DNA of 64,000 nucleotides from Arthrobacter sp. SW1 (GCF_001766675.1 NZ_MJLT01000069.1:1-64000), one strand, 5' to 3'; shown: positions 37,588 to 47,443, counted from the stretch's first letter. The notes: generated by a model from the sequence alone, not told the origin. A program made the numbers and translations.

Positions 37588-38049
37588 CAATTGGTTCCTC
37601 TGGTCCGTGTGTGCTGTGCCTGAATTGCCGGGCAGCCGAAAGGTCCGAACCAAGGGTGGATTCCAACCGAATCCACAGGGTTATGCACAGTCCGTGGAAA
37701 ATCGGCTACTGAGACACTCTAGGGGATGGATTCCCTAGAAGATAGCTGGGGTCTTGCTTGTGGATAATTACATCGTTGTGGTTCTGGAAACGGCCTTGTG
37801 AGCCACTTCATCCACAGGCTGGCGGACCGGGTTTGCCACAGCTGGGGATAGCCGGGAGAGGCCCTGCCGGTTTGACCCGTGGCGTGTTTTTGCCCTAACG
37901 TTGTGAAGTCCTATGTGTCCACTTTCGGCCACCTGTATCTCCGGCACGTCCGGGATGGGGTGGGCGCGGATGCACAAAAAACTTAGCGTCGGCCAGTTCT
38001 TCCCCTTTTGATCGGGTGGGCGCACCTTTGATCCACTGGAGTAACTAAC
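37588..38049. other. Divergent dnaA-rpmH promoter region with DnaA boxes
   Basis: This 462-bp gap holds TTATGCACA at 37681-37689 and a perfect TGTGGATAA at 37759-37767, plus partial matches such as atccacag near 37671. These could autoregulate dnaA or extend the origin. No gene is seen. Promoters for dnaA (leftward) and rpmH (rightward) are expected here. Confidence 0.8.
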
Positions 38050-38187
38050 GTGAGCAAGCGGACTTTTCAGCCGAATAACCGCCGTCGGGCCAAGAAGCAC
38101 GGCTTCCGCCTTCGTATGCGCACCCGTGCCGGCCGCGCCATCCTGGCTGCCCGCCGCGCCAAGGGCCGCGTCGAGCTGTCGGCGTAA
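38050..38187 (+). CDS. rpmH: 50S ribosomal protein L34
   Basis: A 45-residue, very basic ribosomal protein, too short for many gene finders. GTG 38050 starts MSKRTFQPNNRRRAKKHGF and the frame ends in GRVELSA, with the invariant RMRTRAGRAI in the middle. It heads the conserved rpmH-rnpA-yidD-yidC run. Confidence 0.97.
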   Translation: MSKRTFQPNNRRRAKKHGFRLRMRTRAGRAILAARRAKGRVELSA

Positions 38188-38229
38188 ATAACTGACTCGT
38201 CGGTCAATCTTCCCCAAGCGAGTTAAGCG

Positions 38230-38652
38230 GTGCTTGCCACCCCCAACCGTCTGCGGACTTCCACCGACTTTTCAACAACAGTACGTTCCGGCGTCCGCAA
38301 TGGACGCCGGAACTTAGTGTTATATACGGCAACTATCGCTGCCGACGAACCGAGCCGGTTCGGCTTCATTGTTTCCAAAGCCGTCGGGAACGCTGTCACC
38401 AGGAACCTCGTTAAGAGGAGACTGAGGGAAGCAGCTGCCCTGTCGCTGAAAGAGCAGCAAACAGGACTGGCTGTGGTTGTCCGGGCGCTGCCCGCGGCGG
38501 CCTCTGCGAATTGGGAACAACTGCTGGGCGATTTCAACGCAGCCCTGGCAGCAAACAGGAAGCGGCTTGGCGGAACGGCTCCGCTGCCGGTTCCGGACCA
38601 TGCCGGCGGCCACACCGCCGGCACTACACAGGAAGGGACACCGCGTGCATGA
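38230..38652 (+). CDS. rnpA: Ribonuclease P protein component
   Basis: The protein subunit of RNase P, which trims the 5' end of precursor tRNAs with its RNA partner. The 140-residue protein starts at GTG 38230 (MLATPNRLRTSTDFSTTVRSG). It shows the conserved RNR-like helix region GFIVSKAVGNAVTRNLVKRR with basic residues for RNA binding. It follows rpmH by 42 bp and overlaps yidD by eight bases. Confidence 0.94.
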   Translation: MLATPNRLRTSTDFSTTVRSGVRNGRRNLVLYTATIAADEPSRFGFIVSKAVGNAVTRNLVKRRLREAAALSLKEQQTGLAVVVRALPAAASANWEQLLGDFNAALAANRKRLGGTAPLPVPDHAGGHTAGTTQEGTPRA

Positions 38653-39043
38653 GCTGAGCTCCGCCGTCGTCCGCTTCCTTGCCATAGCTTCAAGGAACAT
38701 CGCTTCCGTCCTCTGGGATCTGCCCCGGAACATCCTCATCCTGCTTCTGAAGGCCTACCGCCGCGTGATTTCCCCGCTGTACGGGCAGGTCTGCCGCTTC
38801 TTTCCGTCCTGCTCCGCGTATGCGCTGGAAGCCGTGACGGTCCATGGCGCGGTCAAGGGCAGCTGGCTCGCCGCCAAACGCCTGGCACGCTGCCACCCCT
38901 GGAACGCCGGCGGCGTGGACCATGTCCCCGCCGGCCACCGCCACTGGCCCGAGGGCCGCACCCCCATGATTGTTGTACTGAACAACCCGGACCAGTTCCT
39001 GGCTGCTCAGGCTGATGAAGACGGCCGCCGGGAAGCGGCTTGA
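38645..39043 (+). CDS. yidD: YidD membrane-protein insertion factor
   Basis: A small protein that helps YidC insert membrane proteins. From GTG 38645 (MHELSSAVVRFLAIAS) it has 132 residues. The family motif LKAYRRVISPLYGQVCRFFP and CSAYALEAVTVHGAVKG are visible, and so is RLARCHPWNAGGVDHVP. The GTG lies inside the rnpA end, so an eight-base overlap is needed; the frame continues further upstream but without family similarity. Confidence 0.92.
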   Translation: MHELSSAVVRFLAIASRNIASVLWDLPRNILILLLKAYRRVISPLYGQVCRFFPSCSAYALEAVTVHGAVKGSWLAAKRLARCHPWNAGGVDHVPAGHRHWPEGRTPMIVVLNNPDQFLAAQADEDGRREAA

Positions 39044-39060
39044 GGAAATAGGGAAAACGT

Positions 39061-40023
39061 ATGGACTTCTTTGAAACAATCATGTTTCCGTTCAAATGGC
39101 TGGTCTCAGTCATCATGGTCGGATTCCATGAGGGTCTGAGCTTCATTGGGCTGCCGGCCGCCAACGGCTGGACCTGGACGCTGTCCATCATCGGCCTGGT
39201 GCTCGTGCTGCGTGCCGCCCTGATTCCGGTCTTCGTGAAGCAGATCAAGGCACAGCGCGGCATGCAGCTGCTGCAGCCCGACCTGAAGAAGCTGCAGGAC
39301 AAGTACAAGGGCAAGACCGACCAGCTTTCCCGCCAGGCCATGGCGCAGGAACAGATGGCGCTGTACAAGAAGCACGGCACCAACCCGTTCTCGGCCTGCC
39401 TGCCGATGCTGATCCAGATGCCGTTCTTCTTTGCGCTGTTCCAGGTGCTGTCCGGCATCACGACCGCGAAGGACCAGGGCAAGGGCATCGGCGCCATGAG
39501 CCACGAACAGGTGGTTCAGTTCGACCAGTCGAGCATCTTCGGTGCGCCGCTGTCAGCTTCGCTCCTGCACGGTGGCGGCGGAAACCAGGTTGCTGTGTGG
39601 ATCCTGTCGATCGTGATGATCCTGGCCATGACGGCCTCGCAGTTCATCACCCAGAAGCAGATCATGGCCAAGAACATGTCCGAAGAGGCCATGGCCAGCC
39701 CCTTCATGCGCCAGCAGAAGATGATGCTCTACATCCTGCCGATCGTCTTCGGCGTGGGTGGCATCAACTTCCCGATCGGTGTGCTCATCTACTGGACTAC
39801 CACCAACCTGTGGACCATGGGCCAGCAGTTCTTCGTGATCCGCCGCATGCCGACGCCGGGGTCCCCCGCAGCGAAGGCCCTCGCCGAACGCCGCGCCGCC
39901 AAGGGCCTGCCCGCCCTGCCGATCCTGGGTGGCAAGAAGGACGAGGAAGCCGCTCCGGCCGAGCCTGAGAAGCCCAAGGGACAGCGTGTCCAGCCCCAAC
40001 GCAAGAACAGGAAGAAGAAGTAA
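39061..40023 (+). CDS. yidC: YidC membrane protein insertase
   Basis: An inner-membrane insertase/chaperone acting alone or with SecYEG. The 320-residue protein lacks the large periplasmic domain of enterobacterial YidC, as in Gram positives. Helices are seen at about 8-25, 32-55, 117-140, 177-198 and 223-250, with the conserved LRAALIPVFVKQIKAQRGMQ charged hairpin and CLPMLIQMPFFFALFQVL. The C-terminal tail is basic (GQRVQPQRKNRKKK), which may contact ribosomes. It ends one base inside jag. Confidence 0.95.
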   Translation: MDFFETIMFPFKWLVSVIMVGFHEGLSFIGLPAANGWTWTLSIIGLVLVLRAALIPVFVKQIKAQRGMQLLQPDLKKLQDKYKGKTDQLSRQAMAQEQMALYKKHGTNPFSACLPMLIQMPFFFALFQVLSGITTAKDQGKGIGAMSHEQVVQFDQSSIFGAPLSASLLHGGGGNQVAVWILSIVMILAMTASQFITQKQIMAKNMSEEAMASPFMRQQKMMLYILPIVFGVGGINFPIGVLIYWTTTNLWTMGQQFFVIRRMPTPGSPAAKALAERRAAKGLPALPILGGKKDEEAAPAEPEKPKGQRVQPQRKNRKKK

Positions 40024-40598
40024 TGTCGGTCGATAGCACTGAAGAAACGAAGGCTGAAAGCGTGAACGAAGAGCTGTCCACCGAACCCCAGGCATCGCAG
40101 GACGAGAAACCAGCTGGCAAGGGAAACGCAGCGAGCCGGCTCGAAGAAGAGGGCGACGTCGCTGCCGACTACCTCGAAGAGCTCCTGGATATCGCCGACA
40201 TCGACGGTGACATCGACATCGAGGTGCGTAACGGCCGCACCTACATCTCCATCGCTGCCGAGGAAGCATCCGAAGGCCTCGAAAGCCTGGTCGGCCGCGA
40301 CGGCGAAGTCCTGGAAGCACTCCAGGAACTTGCCCGGCTGTCGGTCCTTTCCGCCACGGAGAACCGCTCCCGCCTGGTGCTGGACATCAACGGCTACCGC
40401 AAGGACCGCGCCGGCGAACTGCAGCAGATCGCCGAGGACGCCGTCGCGAAGGTCAAGGAAAGCGGCGCCGCCGTGGCACTTGAACCGATGAGCGCCTACG
40501 AACGCAAAATCGTCCACGACGCCGTTGCCGATCTCGGGTTCGTTTCCGAGTCCGAAGGCGAGGGCGCCAACCGCCACATCGTGGTGACGGCCGACTAG
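40023..40598 (+). CDS. jag: Jag/KhpB-like RNA-binding protein (SpoIIIJ-associated)
   Basis: A cytoplasmic RNA-binding protein of 191 residues. An acidic N-terminal stretch is followed by a KH-like domain (about 45-115, with LEELLDIADIDGDIDIEV and GRDGEVLEALQELARL) and an R3H domain (about 118-190) with MSAYERKIVHDAVADLG, which holds the R3H-like core. ATG 40023 shares its A with the yidC stop (TAATG), so translation is coupled. In Streptococcus KhpB binds RNA and affects cell elongation; the role here is unknown. Confidence 0.93.
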   Translation: MSVDSTEETKAESVNEELSTEPQASQDEKPAGKGNAASRLEEEGDVAADYLEELLDIADIDGDIDIEVRNGRTYISIAAEEASEGLESLVGRDGEVLEALQELARLSVLSATENRSRLVLDINGYRKDRAGELQQIAEDAVAKVKESGAAVALEPMSAYERKIVHDAVADLGFVSESEGEGANRHIVVTAD

Positions 40599-40604
40599 CG
40601 GATC

Positions 40605-41255
40605 ATGGCGGAAATTACTGCAGCAGAACAGAAGGCCGCGGAGAAGATCTTCGGTGACCGCCTGGACCTCGCCCGCCGGTATGTGGAGCACCTCGAGACC
40701 TCCGGGATCGAGCGCGGACTGATCGGTCCGCGGGAAGTTCCCCGCCTGTGGGGCCGGCACGTGCTCAACTGCGCGGTCATCGAATCTGAGATTGCCCAGG
40801 GAAGCCATGTGGCTGACGTCGGATCCGGCGCCGGCCTGCCTGGCCTTTGCCTGGCGATTGCCCGCCCCGACCTTGAGCTCACCTTGATTGAGCCGCTTGA
40901 GCGGCGCGTCATCTGGCTGCAGGAAGTGGTGGACGACCTCGGGCTTGGGAACGTCATTGTGATGCGTACCCGTGCAGAGCTGGCCGTTGGCCTGGTGAAC
41001 GCCGACGTCGTGACGGCCCGCGCGGTGTCCGCCCTGAGCAAGCTCGCTCCGCTTACCATTCCGTTGCTGGATGGAAAGGGCGAGCTGGTGGCCATCAAGG
41101 GCCGCAGCGCCGAGGAGGAAATCGAGAAGGCTGCCAAGGTGATCAAGAAGCTCGGTGGCGTGGAAACCAGCGTTGTGGTGTGCGGTGCGGAGTTGCTTGA
41201 AGAGCCCACCACGGTGGTGAAGGTGGTCGTCGACAAGCCGCGGAAGTCCGTCTAG
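40605..41255 (+). CDS. rsmG: 16S rRNA (guanine-N7) methyltransferase RsmG
   Basis: An S-adenosylmethionine-dependent methyltransferase that makes m7G527 (E. coli numbering) in the 530 loop of 16S rRNA; loss gives low-level streptomycin resistance in other bacteria. The 216-residue protein has the SAM-binding ADVGSGAGLPGLCLAI and the WGRHVLNCAVIE segment. It follows jag by six bases and precedes parA, as in most actinobacteria. Confidence 0.95.
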   Translation: MAEITAAEQKAAEKIFGDRLDLARRYVEHLETSGIERGLIGPREVPRLWGRHVLNCAVIESEIAQGSHVADVGSGAGLPGLCLAIARPDLELTLIEPLERRVIWLQEVVDDLGLGNVIVMRTRAELAVGLVNADVVTARAVSALSKLAPLTIPLLDGKGELVAIKGRSAEEEIEKAAKVIKKLGGVETSVVVCGAELLEEPTTVVKVVVDKPRKSV

Positions 41256-41346
41256 CACTGCGGATCCTTTCAGCGCTGTGTCCGGCGTGTCCCAAGCAGA
41301 GCCGTTAGGCTAGAGAAGGCAGCCAGCGCCGAATGAGAGTGAGTGT

Positions 41347-42408
41347 GTGACAGTGGCCAGTAGCGAAACCTCCACGCAGCGGATTCCCCCGTTTGTCTCC
41401 TTGGGGTCCGCACGTGCAGCCTCTGCGCCCTCACCAATGGGTGCTTTTGAGCAGACGAGCACGAATATGGTTGATAACTCGACGGTTTCACGTGAAACAA
41501 CCGCAAGCGGTGGAGGGAATGTGATGGACTCGATCGACGATTCCAGCCCCATTGCCCGCCAGCTGGCCAATGAGACCCGCCGCCGTGAGCGCCTGCTGGG
41601 GCGCGAGCTGCCCAAACCGCAGAAGACCCGCATCTTCACGGTGTCCAACCAGAAGGGCGGCGTCGGCAAGACGACCACCACGGTCAACCTTGCCGCGGCC
41701 CTGGCATCCGCCGGGTTGAATGTCCTGGTGATCGACATCGATCCGCAGGGCAACGCCTCCACCGCGCTTGGTATTGAACACCACGCCGACGTCGACAGCA
41801 TCTACGACGTCCTCATCAATGACCTGCCGCTCGGTGACGTCGTGGCCCCGTGCCCGGATGTGCCGAACCTGATCTGCGCTCCCGCCACCATCCACCTCGC
41901 CGGCGCCGAGATCGAGTTGGTTTCCCTCGTGGCGCGCGAACAGCGGCTGCGCCGTGCGATCGACGTCTACGCCAAGGAACGCGAAAAGAACGGCGAGGGC
42001 CGGCTCGACTACATCTTCATTGACTGCCCGCCGAGCCTTGGCCTTCTCACGGTCAACGCCTTCTGCGCGGCCAGCGAGGTACTGATTCCGATCCAGTGCG
42101 AGTACTACGCTCTGGAAGGCCTCAGCCAGCTCCTGAAGAACATCGAAATGATCCAGAAGCACCTGAACGGTGACCTGGTGGTGTCCACGATCCTGCTGAC
42201 CATGTACGACGGCCGTACCAACCTGGCCGCGCAGGTCGCGTCCGAAGTGCGCGAGCATTTCCCTGAGCAGGTGCTCAGCGCCGTGGTTCCGCGCTCGGTC
42301 CGCATCTCCGAAGCGCCCAGCTACCAGCAGACAGTCATGACTTACGACTCTTCGTCCAGCGGCGCGCTGTCCTACATGGAAGCCGCAGCGGAAATCGCTG
42401 AACGCTAG
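41347..42408 (+). CDS. parA: ParA chromosome-partitioning ATPase
   Basis: A Walker ATPase that moves ParB-parS complexes along the nucleoid and positions origins. The longest plausible product starts at GTG 41347 (353 residues). The deviant Walker A KGGVGKTTTTVNLA, the A' motif DIDPQGNAS and DCPPSLGLLTVNA are all present. The first 59 residues are not part of the ATPase, and a parS site lies inside them at 41485-41498, encoding VSRET. ATG 41524 (MDSIDDSSPIARQ) is a strong alternative start, giving 294 residues. parB follows in the same direction. Confidence 0.94.
   Translation: MTVASSETSTQRIPPFVSLGSARAASAPSPMGAFEQTSTNMVDNSTVSRETTASGGGNVMDSIDDSSPIARQLANETRRRERLLGRELPKPQKTRIFTVSNQKGGVGKTTTTVNLAAALASAGLNVLVIDIDPQGNASTALGIEHHADVDSIYDVLINDLPLGDVVAPCPDVPNLICAPATIHLAGAEIELVSLVAREQRLRRAIDVYAKEREKNGEGRLDYIFIDCPPSLGLLTVNAFCAASEVLIPIQCEYYALEGLSQLLKNIEMIQKHLNGDLVVSTILLTMYDGRTNLAAQVASEVREHFPEQVLSAVVPRSVRISEAPSYQQTVMTYDSSSSGALSYMEAAAEIAER
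41485..41498. other. parS site 1 (inside parA 5' region)
   Basis: A perfect 14-bp palindrome GTTTCACGTGAAAC, the core of the consensus parS. It is in the parA N-terminal coding or leader region, depending on which start is used. Confidence 0.95.
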
Positions 42409-42475
42409 ACTTCTCTAAACACTGCAACAAGCCTTGGCGGGTTCTTCCCTGCCGTTCCTTTGGAGGGATAAACAC

Positions 42476-43678
42476 ATGAGCGAAAAGCGACGGGGACTGG
42501 GCAGGGGCCTTGGTGCCCTCATTCCCAGCTCGGCTTCGGCTGGTGTTGCAGGCAACGGCGCCGCCGCCTCCCGACCGGTAGACCTCTTCTTCCCGGATGC
42601 GAAGAAGGCTGCGCCTTCCGTCCCTGAAGCCGAGCCGACGACGGCGGAAGCGCCTGCTGCTCCCGCCTCCAGGCCGGCGTCGCGGACGTCCTCCAAACCG
42701 GCTGCCGCTGATTCGAAGACAAAGGCTCCTGCTGCGAAGGCTGCGCCGGCCTCAAAGACTGCCAAGACTCCTGCTGCGAAGACTCCCGCGTCGAAGCCCG
42801 CCAGGAACGCCAGCTCGAAACCCGCGGCCTCGGAAGCACCCGAGGTGGAACTCGTTGAAGTTCCGGGTGCCCGTTTTGCTGAAATCCCGGTCACGGACAT
42901 TCATCCGAACCGCAAACAGCCCCGTAGTGTCTTCGACGAAGACGATATGGCGGAACTGGTTCACTCGGTCAAGGAAATCGGCGTCCTCCAGCCAATTGTT
43001 GTACGTACTTCAACCGAAAAGGGTGGAGAACCGTACGAACTTGTCATGGGTGAGCGACGGTGGCGTGCTGTGCAGGCTGCCGGCCTCGAAACCATCCCGG
43101 CGATTGTCCGTGATACGAGCGATGATGACCTCCTGCGCGACGCACTGCTGGAAAACCTGCACCGCAGCCAGCTCAACCCGCTCGAAGAGGCAGCCGCCTA
43201 CCAGCAGCTCCTTGAGGACTTTGGCACCACCCACGAAGAGCTGGCGGACCGCATTGGACGTTCGCGTCCGCAGGTTTCGAACACGCTGCGCCTGCTGAAG
43301 CTTCCGCCCTTGGTCCAGCGCCGGGTTGCTGCAAATGTCCTTTCTGCCGGCCATGCCCGTGCCCTGCTTGCCCTCCCGGATGCCGCCGCCATGGAGCGCT
43401 TGGCACAGAAGATCGTCGCCGAGGGCATGTCCGTGCGGGCCACCGAGGAAGCTGTGGCTTTGTACCAGGAGCCGTCTACGCCGGCCAAGAACAACATTCC
43501 GCGCCCCAACGCCCGCCATGAGCGCCTGGACTACCTTGCTTCGTCTCTTTCTGATCGCCTGGATACCAATGTGAAGATCACGCTCGGAGCGCGTAAGGGC
43601 CGTGTGAGCATCGAGTTCGCCAGCGTTGAGGATTTGAACCGCATTATGGATGTCCTGTCCCCCGGGGCCGACGCATAG
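42476..43678 (+). CDS. parB: ParB chromosome-partitioning protein
   Basis: A CTP-dependent DNA clamp that loads at parS, spreads, and is moved by ParA. From ATG 42476 (MSEKRRGLGRGLGALIP) behind TGGAGG it has 400 residues; the N-terminal GLGRGLGALIP is the conserved ParA-interacting motif. An Ala/Pro/Lys-rich linker (about 30-125) is followed by the CTPase part (HPNRKQPR, GERRWRAVQAAGL, ENLHRSQLNPLEEA), a helix-turn-helix (LADRIGRSRPQVSNTLRLL) and a C-terminal dimer domain. It is downstream of parA and followed by a terminator and the parS-rich gene desert. Confidence 0.96.
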   Translation: MSEKRRGLGRGLGALIPSSASAGVAGNGAAASRPVDLFFPDAKKAAPSVPEAEPTTAEAPAAPASRPASRTSSKPAAADSKTKAPAAKAAPASKTAKTPAAKTPASKPARNASSKPAASEAPEVELVEVPGARFAEIPVTDIHPNRKQPRSVFDEDDMAELVHSVKEIGVLQPIVVRTSTEKGGEPYELVMGERRWRAVQAAGLETIPAIVRDTSDDDLLRDALLENLHRSQLNPLEEAAAYQQLLEDFGTTHEELADRIGRSRPQVSNTLRLLKLPPLVQRRVAANVLSAGHARALLALPDAAAMERLAQKIVAEGMSVRATEEAVALYQEPSTPAKNNIPRPNARHERLDYLASSLSDRLDTNVKITLGARKGRVSIEFASVEDLNRIMDVLSPGADA

Positions 43679-43698
43679 TTCTGTCGCTTTCATATGAG

Positions 43699-43731
43699 GC
43701 GCCTCTCCCTGCTTGGGAGGGGCGCTTCTTT
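43699..43731 (+). terminator. Terminator of parB
   Basis: The stem gcgcctctccc / gggaggggcgc with loop tgctt is followed by ttctttgtt, 20 bp after the parB stop. Confidence 0.88.
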
Positions 43732-44372
43732 GTTATTCACCATGTTTGCGGCAGCAGTGTGGGCTCAATGATGCTTCGGGACGCGCGCAACCTCCGCATC
43801 GATCGATGGGAGGGTGGCAAGGAGAAGGGCTCAGGTGGATCTGCAGCGGCAACTACTCGCCTCCGGAAGGCAGTTCAGGTCGTCTTGCTGGATCTCTACG
43901 GGCTTCTTCGTTGTTGAGCGGGTTGCGTGGCCGGCCGCTCCGTTCCTGGCGCTAGTACGTCCTTCCTTAGCTCACCCGCGTTGGGTTTTCGGCAGATGAG
44001 AGGTATTCCTTCGTACCGAGGATTCCTGGGTTGTTCTCCGTGTGGTGGGACTGCATGATTGGGTCCCCGTTCGACTATTTCCGGATTGCTGGCTCAACGG
44101 GGCTTGGTGTTGTTGGGCTGGATCCGTTCCGGTTCGTTTCGTCAGGACCGGCGGAACGGCTGTGAACTCCCGAACGTTGCTTGCTGTTCGAATGAATTGG
44201 ATGGCCAACAGGGCTGGTTATGCCCTTGGAGCGCTTCTGTGTGCGCATCTTTTCGTTAGCGAAGGAATGGCGCGTTGGCTAAGGTCCCTGCGTGGAATTG
44301 TGGGTTTGAGTGCCAAGCGGCCTTCTGTCTTCTAGATAGCGCCCGAAGCGTTTTTCCTCGGGAGTCGACGTA

Positions 44373-44386
44373 GTTTCACGTGAAAC
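44373..44386. other. parS site 2
   Basis: A perfect GTTTCACGTGAAAC palindrome. It is the first of three sites spaced 112 and 102 bp apart. Confidence 0.96.
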
Positions 44387-44484
44387 AGACGACCGTATCG
44401 CGCCCGGCGATTCCCCTCCTGCCGGCTTTTTGACGTTCCGGAACTTCGGCAGTGCAATCGTCTTGCGAAGTAGGAGTCCAGGAT

Positions 44485-44498
44485 GTTTCACGTGAAAC
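44485..44498. other. parS site 3
   Basis: A perfect GTTTCACGTGAAAC palindrome, the middle member of the tight triplet. Confidence 0.96.
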
Positions 44499-44586
44499 TG
44501 CGTTCTTCTTTCGATTTCCCGACGCTTCATCCGTGCCATTCGCCGGTTGGGAGCGTTCCGATGCAGGCAGCAGGCTCGCTGTCGTC

Positions 44587-44600
44587 GTTTCACGTGAAAC
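44587..44600. other. parS site 4
   Basis: A perfect GTTTCACGTGAAAC palindrome, the last of the tight triplet. Confidence 0.96.
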
Positions 44601-45627
44601 CATGGAGCGCATTCGGGTGGTTACGCCAACGGCCACAATCGGCACCTTGCGCGGTGCCGTGGAAAACACTCGATGGAGTGCTGACGGTGCAGACTGCACC
44701 AGCCACCCTGGGGTGATTAGTTTCCCTCGGTCAAGGAACAATGCTGCGCCGGTGGGCCGAGGCATGGACTAGCCGGCTGAGTGGCATACGGTTCGCCATC
44801 CCAGAAGAGCCGTTGCAGTAGCGAGTTGCCGCCATTCATCGCCCTGGCATGGCTAGGGATCCTGGTTTGGCGGATATTGGCTGGGTCTTACAGGCGTCCG
44901 AGCAAGCTGTGGAGCGCAGAGTGTTATCGGACCAGCGCCAGAGGTCCCAGACGGGCGTGGCTGCCTCACAGCGCCTCCTTACCCTGGCCTCTCTGTCTGT
45001 GTCTTCATAGTGCCCTGCTCCGGCCTCTACTGGCCCCTAAGGTGCGAGGCGACTCAAGCCGCGCCCGGGCCATCTACGTGGTCCCTACGCAGTTCTGCGC
45101 CCCTGGGAGGGATACACGGCTGGGGCGAGCATACAGTGATCCCAGCGCCTCATTGCCGGCTTCGATCCTCGGCAGCTTCCGAACGCATTTCAGCACGAAT
45201 ACACGCTGTGTTCCGGCGTGCAGATTGGAATAGTGCACTGCACGCGCACTCGCTTGGTCGTTCGAAAGCGGCCGGCACCGCTGCCTGGTATACGGTCAGC
45301 TTGGAGGGATCCTCGGCGCCGCTCATCCGTGCTGCCGCGCTCGTAGCTGCAGTCGGAGTGCGCTGCGATGTCGCAGTGCAGTTCAGGGTGACCGATTGAT
45401 CAGGATCGAGCCAGCGTGTCTTGCCCGCGGCAGACTGTCGCGGGCCAGGCTCGTACGACGCGTGGATGACACCTTGGCTTGCCACATTTAGGTCCACCAT
45501 TTCCTATCGCTCGCCTTGAGCGATCAGGTTGGTTGGTCCGTGCTGTGCTCCCAACGGGCCGATGTCTTGTTCCGGTCTCTGGGCGGATACGGCTGTTGAG
45601 AACAGGACGGCTGATGGTGGATAGCGT

Positions 45628-45994
45628 TGTGGATAACTCTGTGGACTACGCCGTCCCCTCCGGTGCCATCCGGCGGCTGCACCGACAGCTTAAGGTGCGG
45701 CTTTGAGCAGTGAGGACGCGATGCCCAATAGTGGCGATCCCTGGTTTCACGTGAAACATGCGTTGGCTCCCTCAGATAGTGCTGAATTCTGCCTGTGTTG
45801 GCGGATTTTGGTCCCGAAGGATGGCAGATTGGCCACGAACTCAACGCTTGGGACCGAGTGGCCGAGTACGGCTCACTAGTGTTGCAATGAATGGCACTTG
45901 GTCACACCGCCACATCAACTCTTAGCGCGTCGAGACACCTGTGGATTCTGTTGTGGATAACCTTGTGCATAACTGTGCCCGCGATGGTGGATAA
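45628..45994. repeat. DnaA-box-like group inside the gene desert
   Basis: TGTGGATAA occurs at 45628-45636 and 45952-45960. TGTGCATAA follows at 45964-45972 and GGTGGATAA at 45986-45994; the last two each have one mismatch. Three of the four sites lie within 45 bp and in the same orientation. Confidence 0.75.
45744..45757. other. parS site 5
   Basis: A perfect GTTTCACGTGAAAC palindrome, about 1.1 kb beyond the triplet. Confidence 0.96.
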
Positions 45995-46733
45995 GTCGGT
46001 GGCCGTACAGCTCGAGATCTCATGGATGCGTCCGTTCTGAGCGACGTGGTCAGATGTTTCGGCGCGTGCGTAGGGCGGACCCGACGGGATTTCGGCGTGT
46101 ACTTAATGTGGCCTTCGGAAGTCTAGGGCTAGAGCGCGACAGCTCTTGGGTTGGTCGAATGGCGTCTGGTTTCGCTTCCGGCTCGATATCGTCTTGGGCA
46201 TGGTCTGGGACCTATGGGGGCTCCGGAGAGATGGTTGGTAAGGCTGGTCGTAGGTTCCAGATACCGAGCCAGGCGGCCTAGTGATAGCCGGCGGTCACGG
46301 ATTCAAAGCTCCTTGCTACGTGTGGTTTGCGGTTCCAGTCGAAGCGACGTAAGGGGCTCCGGCGTACGCCGCCTGCCTGGGTCCTTTCGGATGCGTTGAC
46401 GGCTCCCCTGTAGTAGCGGGCCCGCATGTCCCTAGACTAGCGCGCACGTTCCTTGCCGTTGGGTGGCAGCCATGATCGTCCTAATGGGACTGACGGTGCG
46501 CGGAGCTGGATGGCGAAAAGCGCAGGCGCCCTTCCCTGCCGGGGGCTGTCCAGCTGGCTTCCGTGCAGACAGAGACCGCGGTGGCCGTCCGGTGGGATGC
46601 CCCGCGACGGCGGCGCTGGCGGCTAACGAGTCTGTACCGCCGTCCTCTGGTGGTCGGTCGGAAAGAAGGAACTACACGACTGAGCCGATGGGCGAAGCTT
46701 GTTCGGTGTGGCTCTAGCTAGGAGCCGATGGCC

Positions 46734-46747
46734 GTTTCACGTGAAAC
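46734..46747. other. parS site 6
   Basis: A perfect GTTTCACGTGAAAC palindrome. Confidence 0.96.
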
Positions 46748-47429
46748 ATCCTCGAGCGGTCGTCAATCGAAAGGGCCTCGCATTAGGCCGAGGACTTCTC
46801 GTCGCAGCTACATGTCGCAGGAGTGAGTCTGTCTGAATCCATGGACTCTGCTGAGAGAGAGGAACGGGGTGACGGAGGATTTCGAGCGAGCACAGCTAAG
46901 CATCTTCTGTTGCGGGCGGCAAGGATTGGATCGAGGCATGGCGTGGAGGTGTGGTGGACGTGGCCCCAGGTGTTGCTGTTCCTTGCAACTCACGGAGCTA
47001 TAGAGCTGGGCTACTTTGAAGGGTTCACTTGCAGGCCGGAAGGAATTTGCGCGGACGACCGTGAAAACGTGGCCCTTCGCCCGCAGTGTTGTGCTGAGGC
47101 TTGAAGTGCCTCCTAGTCGTGGCCCCTCGTCCGTCCATAATCAGCCCCGTAGGCTGTTTGAAACTAGCTGAACCTTGAAGAAACAAGCCACGTGCGGGCC
47201 CCGGAGTTCTGGTTGCTGCCGGCTATCCCTGTTCAAGTTAAGGGACAGTCGTCGGCTGAATTCAGCGCGAAGGGCGAGATCTGTCGAGGAGCGCTCCTTG
47301 TTAGAGAGTAGGCCGACAGTGGATAGCTCTTCCATAGGACCGTCATAGAACTGGCGCCGGGTCGGTCGTAACCGCCTCCAAGTTGTTGCCGCATGAGTTC
47401 GGCGGCTAGAGCACGGGATAAACGTATGT

Positions 47430-47443
47430 GTTTCACGTGAAAC
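47430..47443. other. parS site 7
   Basis: A perfect palindrome that also matches the 16-bp consensus TGTTTCACGTGAAACA. Confidence 0.96.

Noticed and set aside
36178..37623. 481-codon open frame antisense to dnaA
   Set aside because: Shadow of dnaA; no recognisable domain.
44781..45233. 150-codon frame in the gene desert
   Set aside because: Its product has irregular composition with many Cys, Trp and Ser and no conserved motif; similar frames exist on both strands of the desert.
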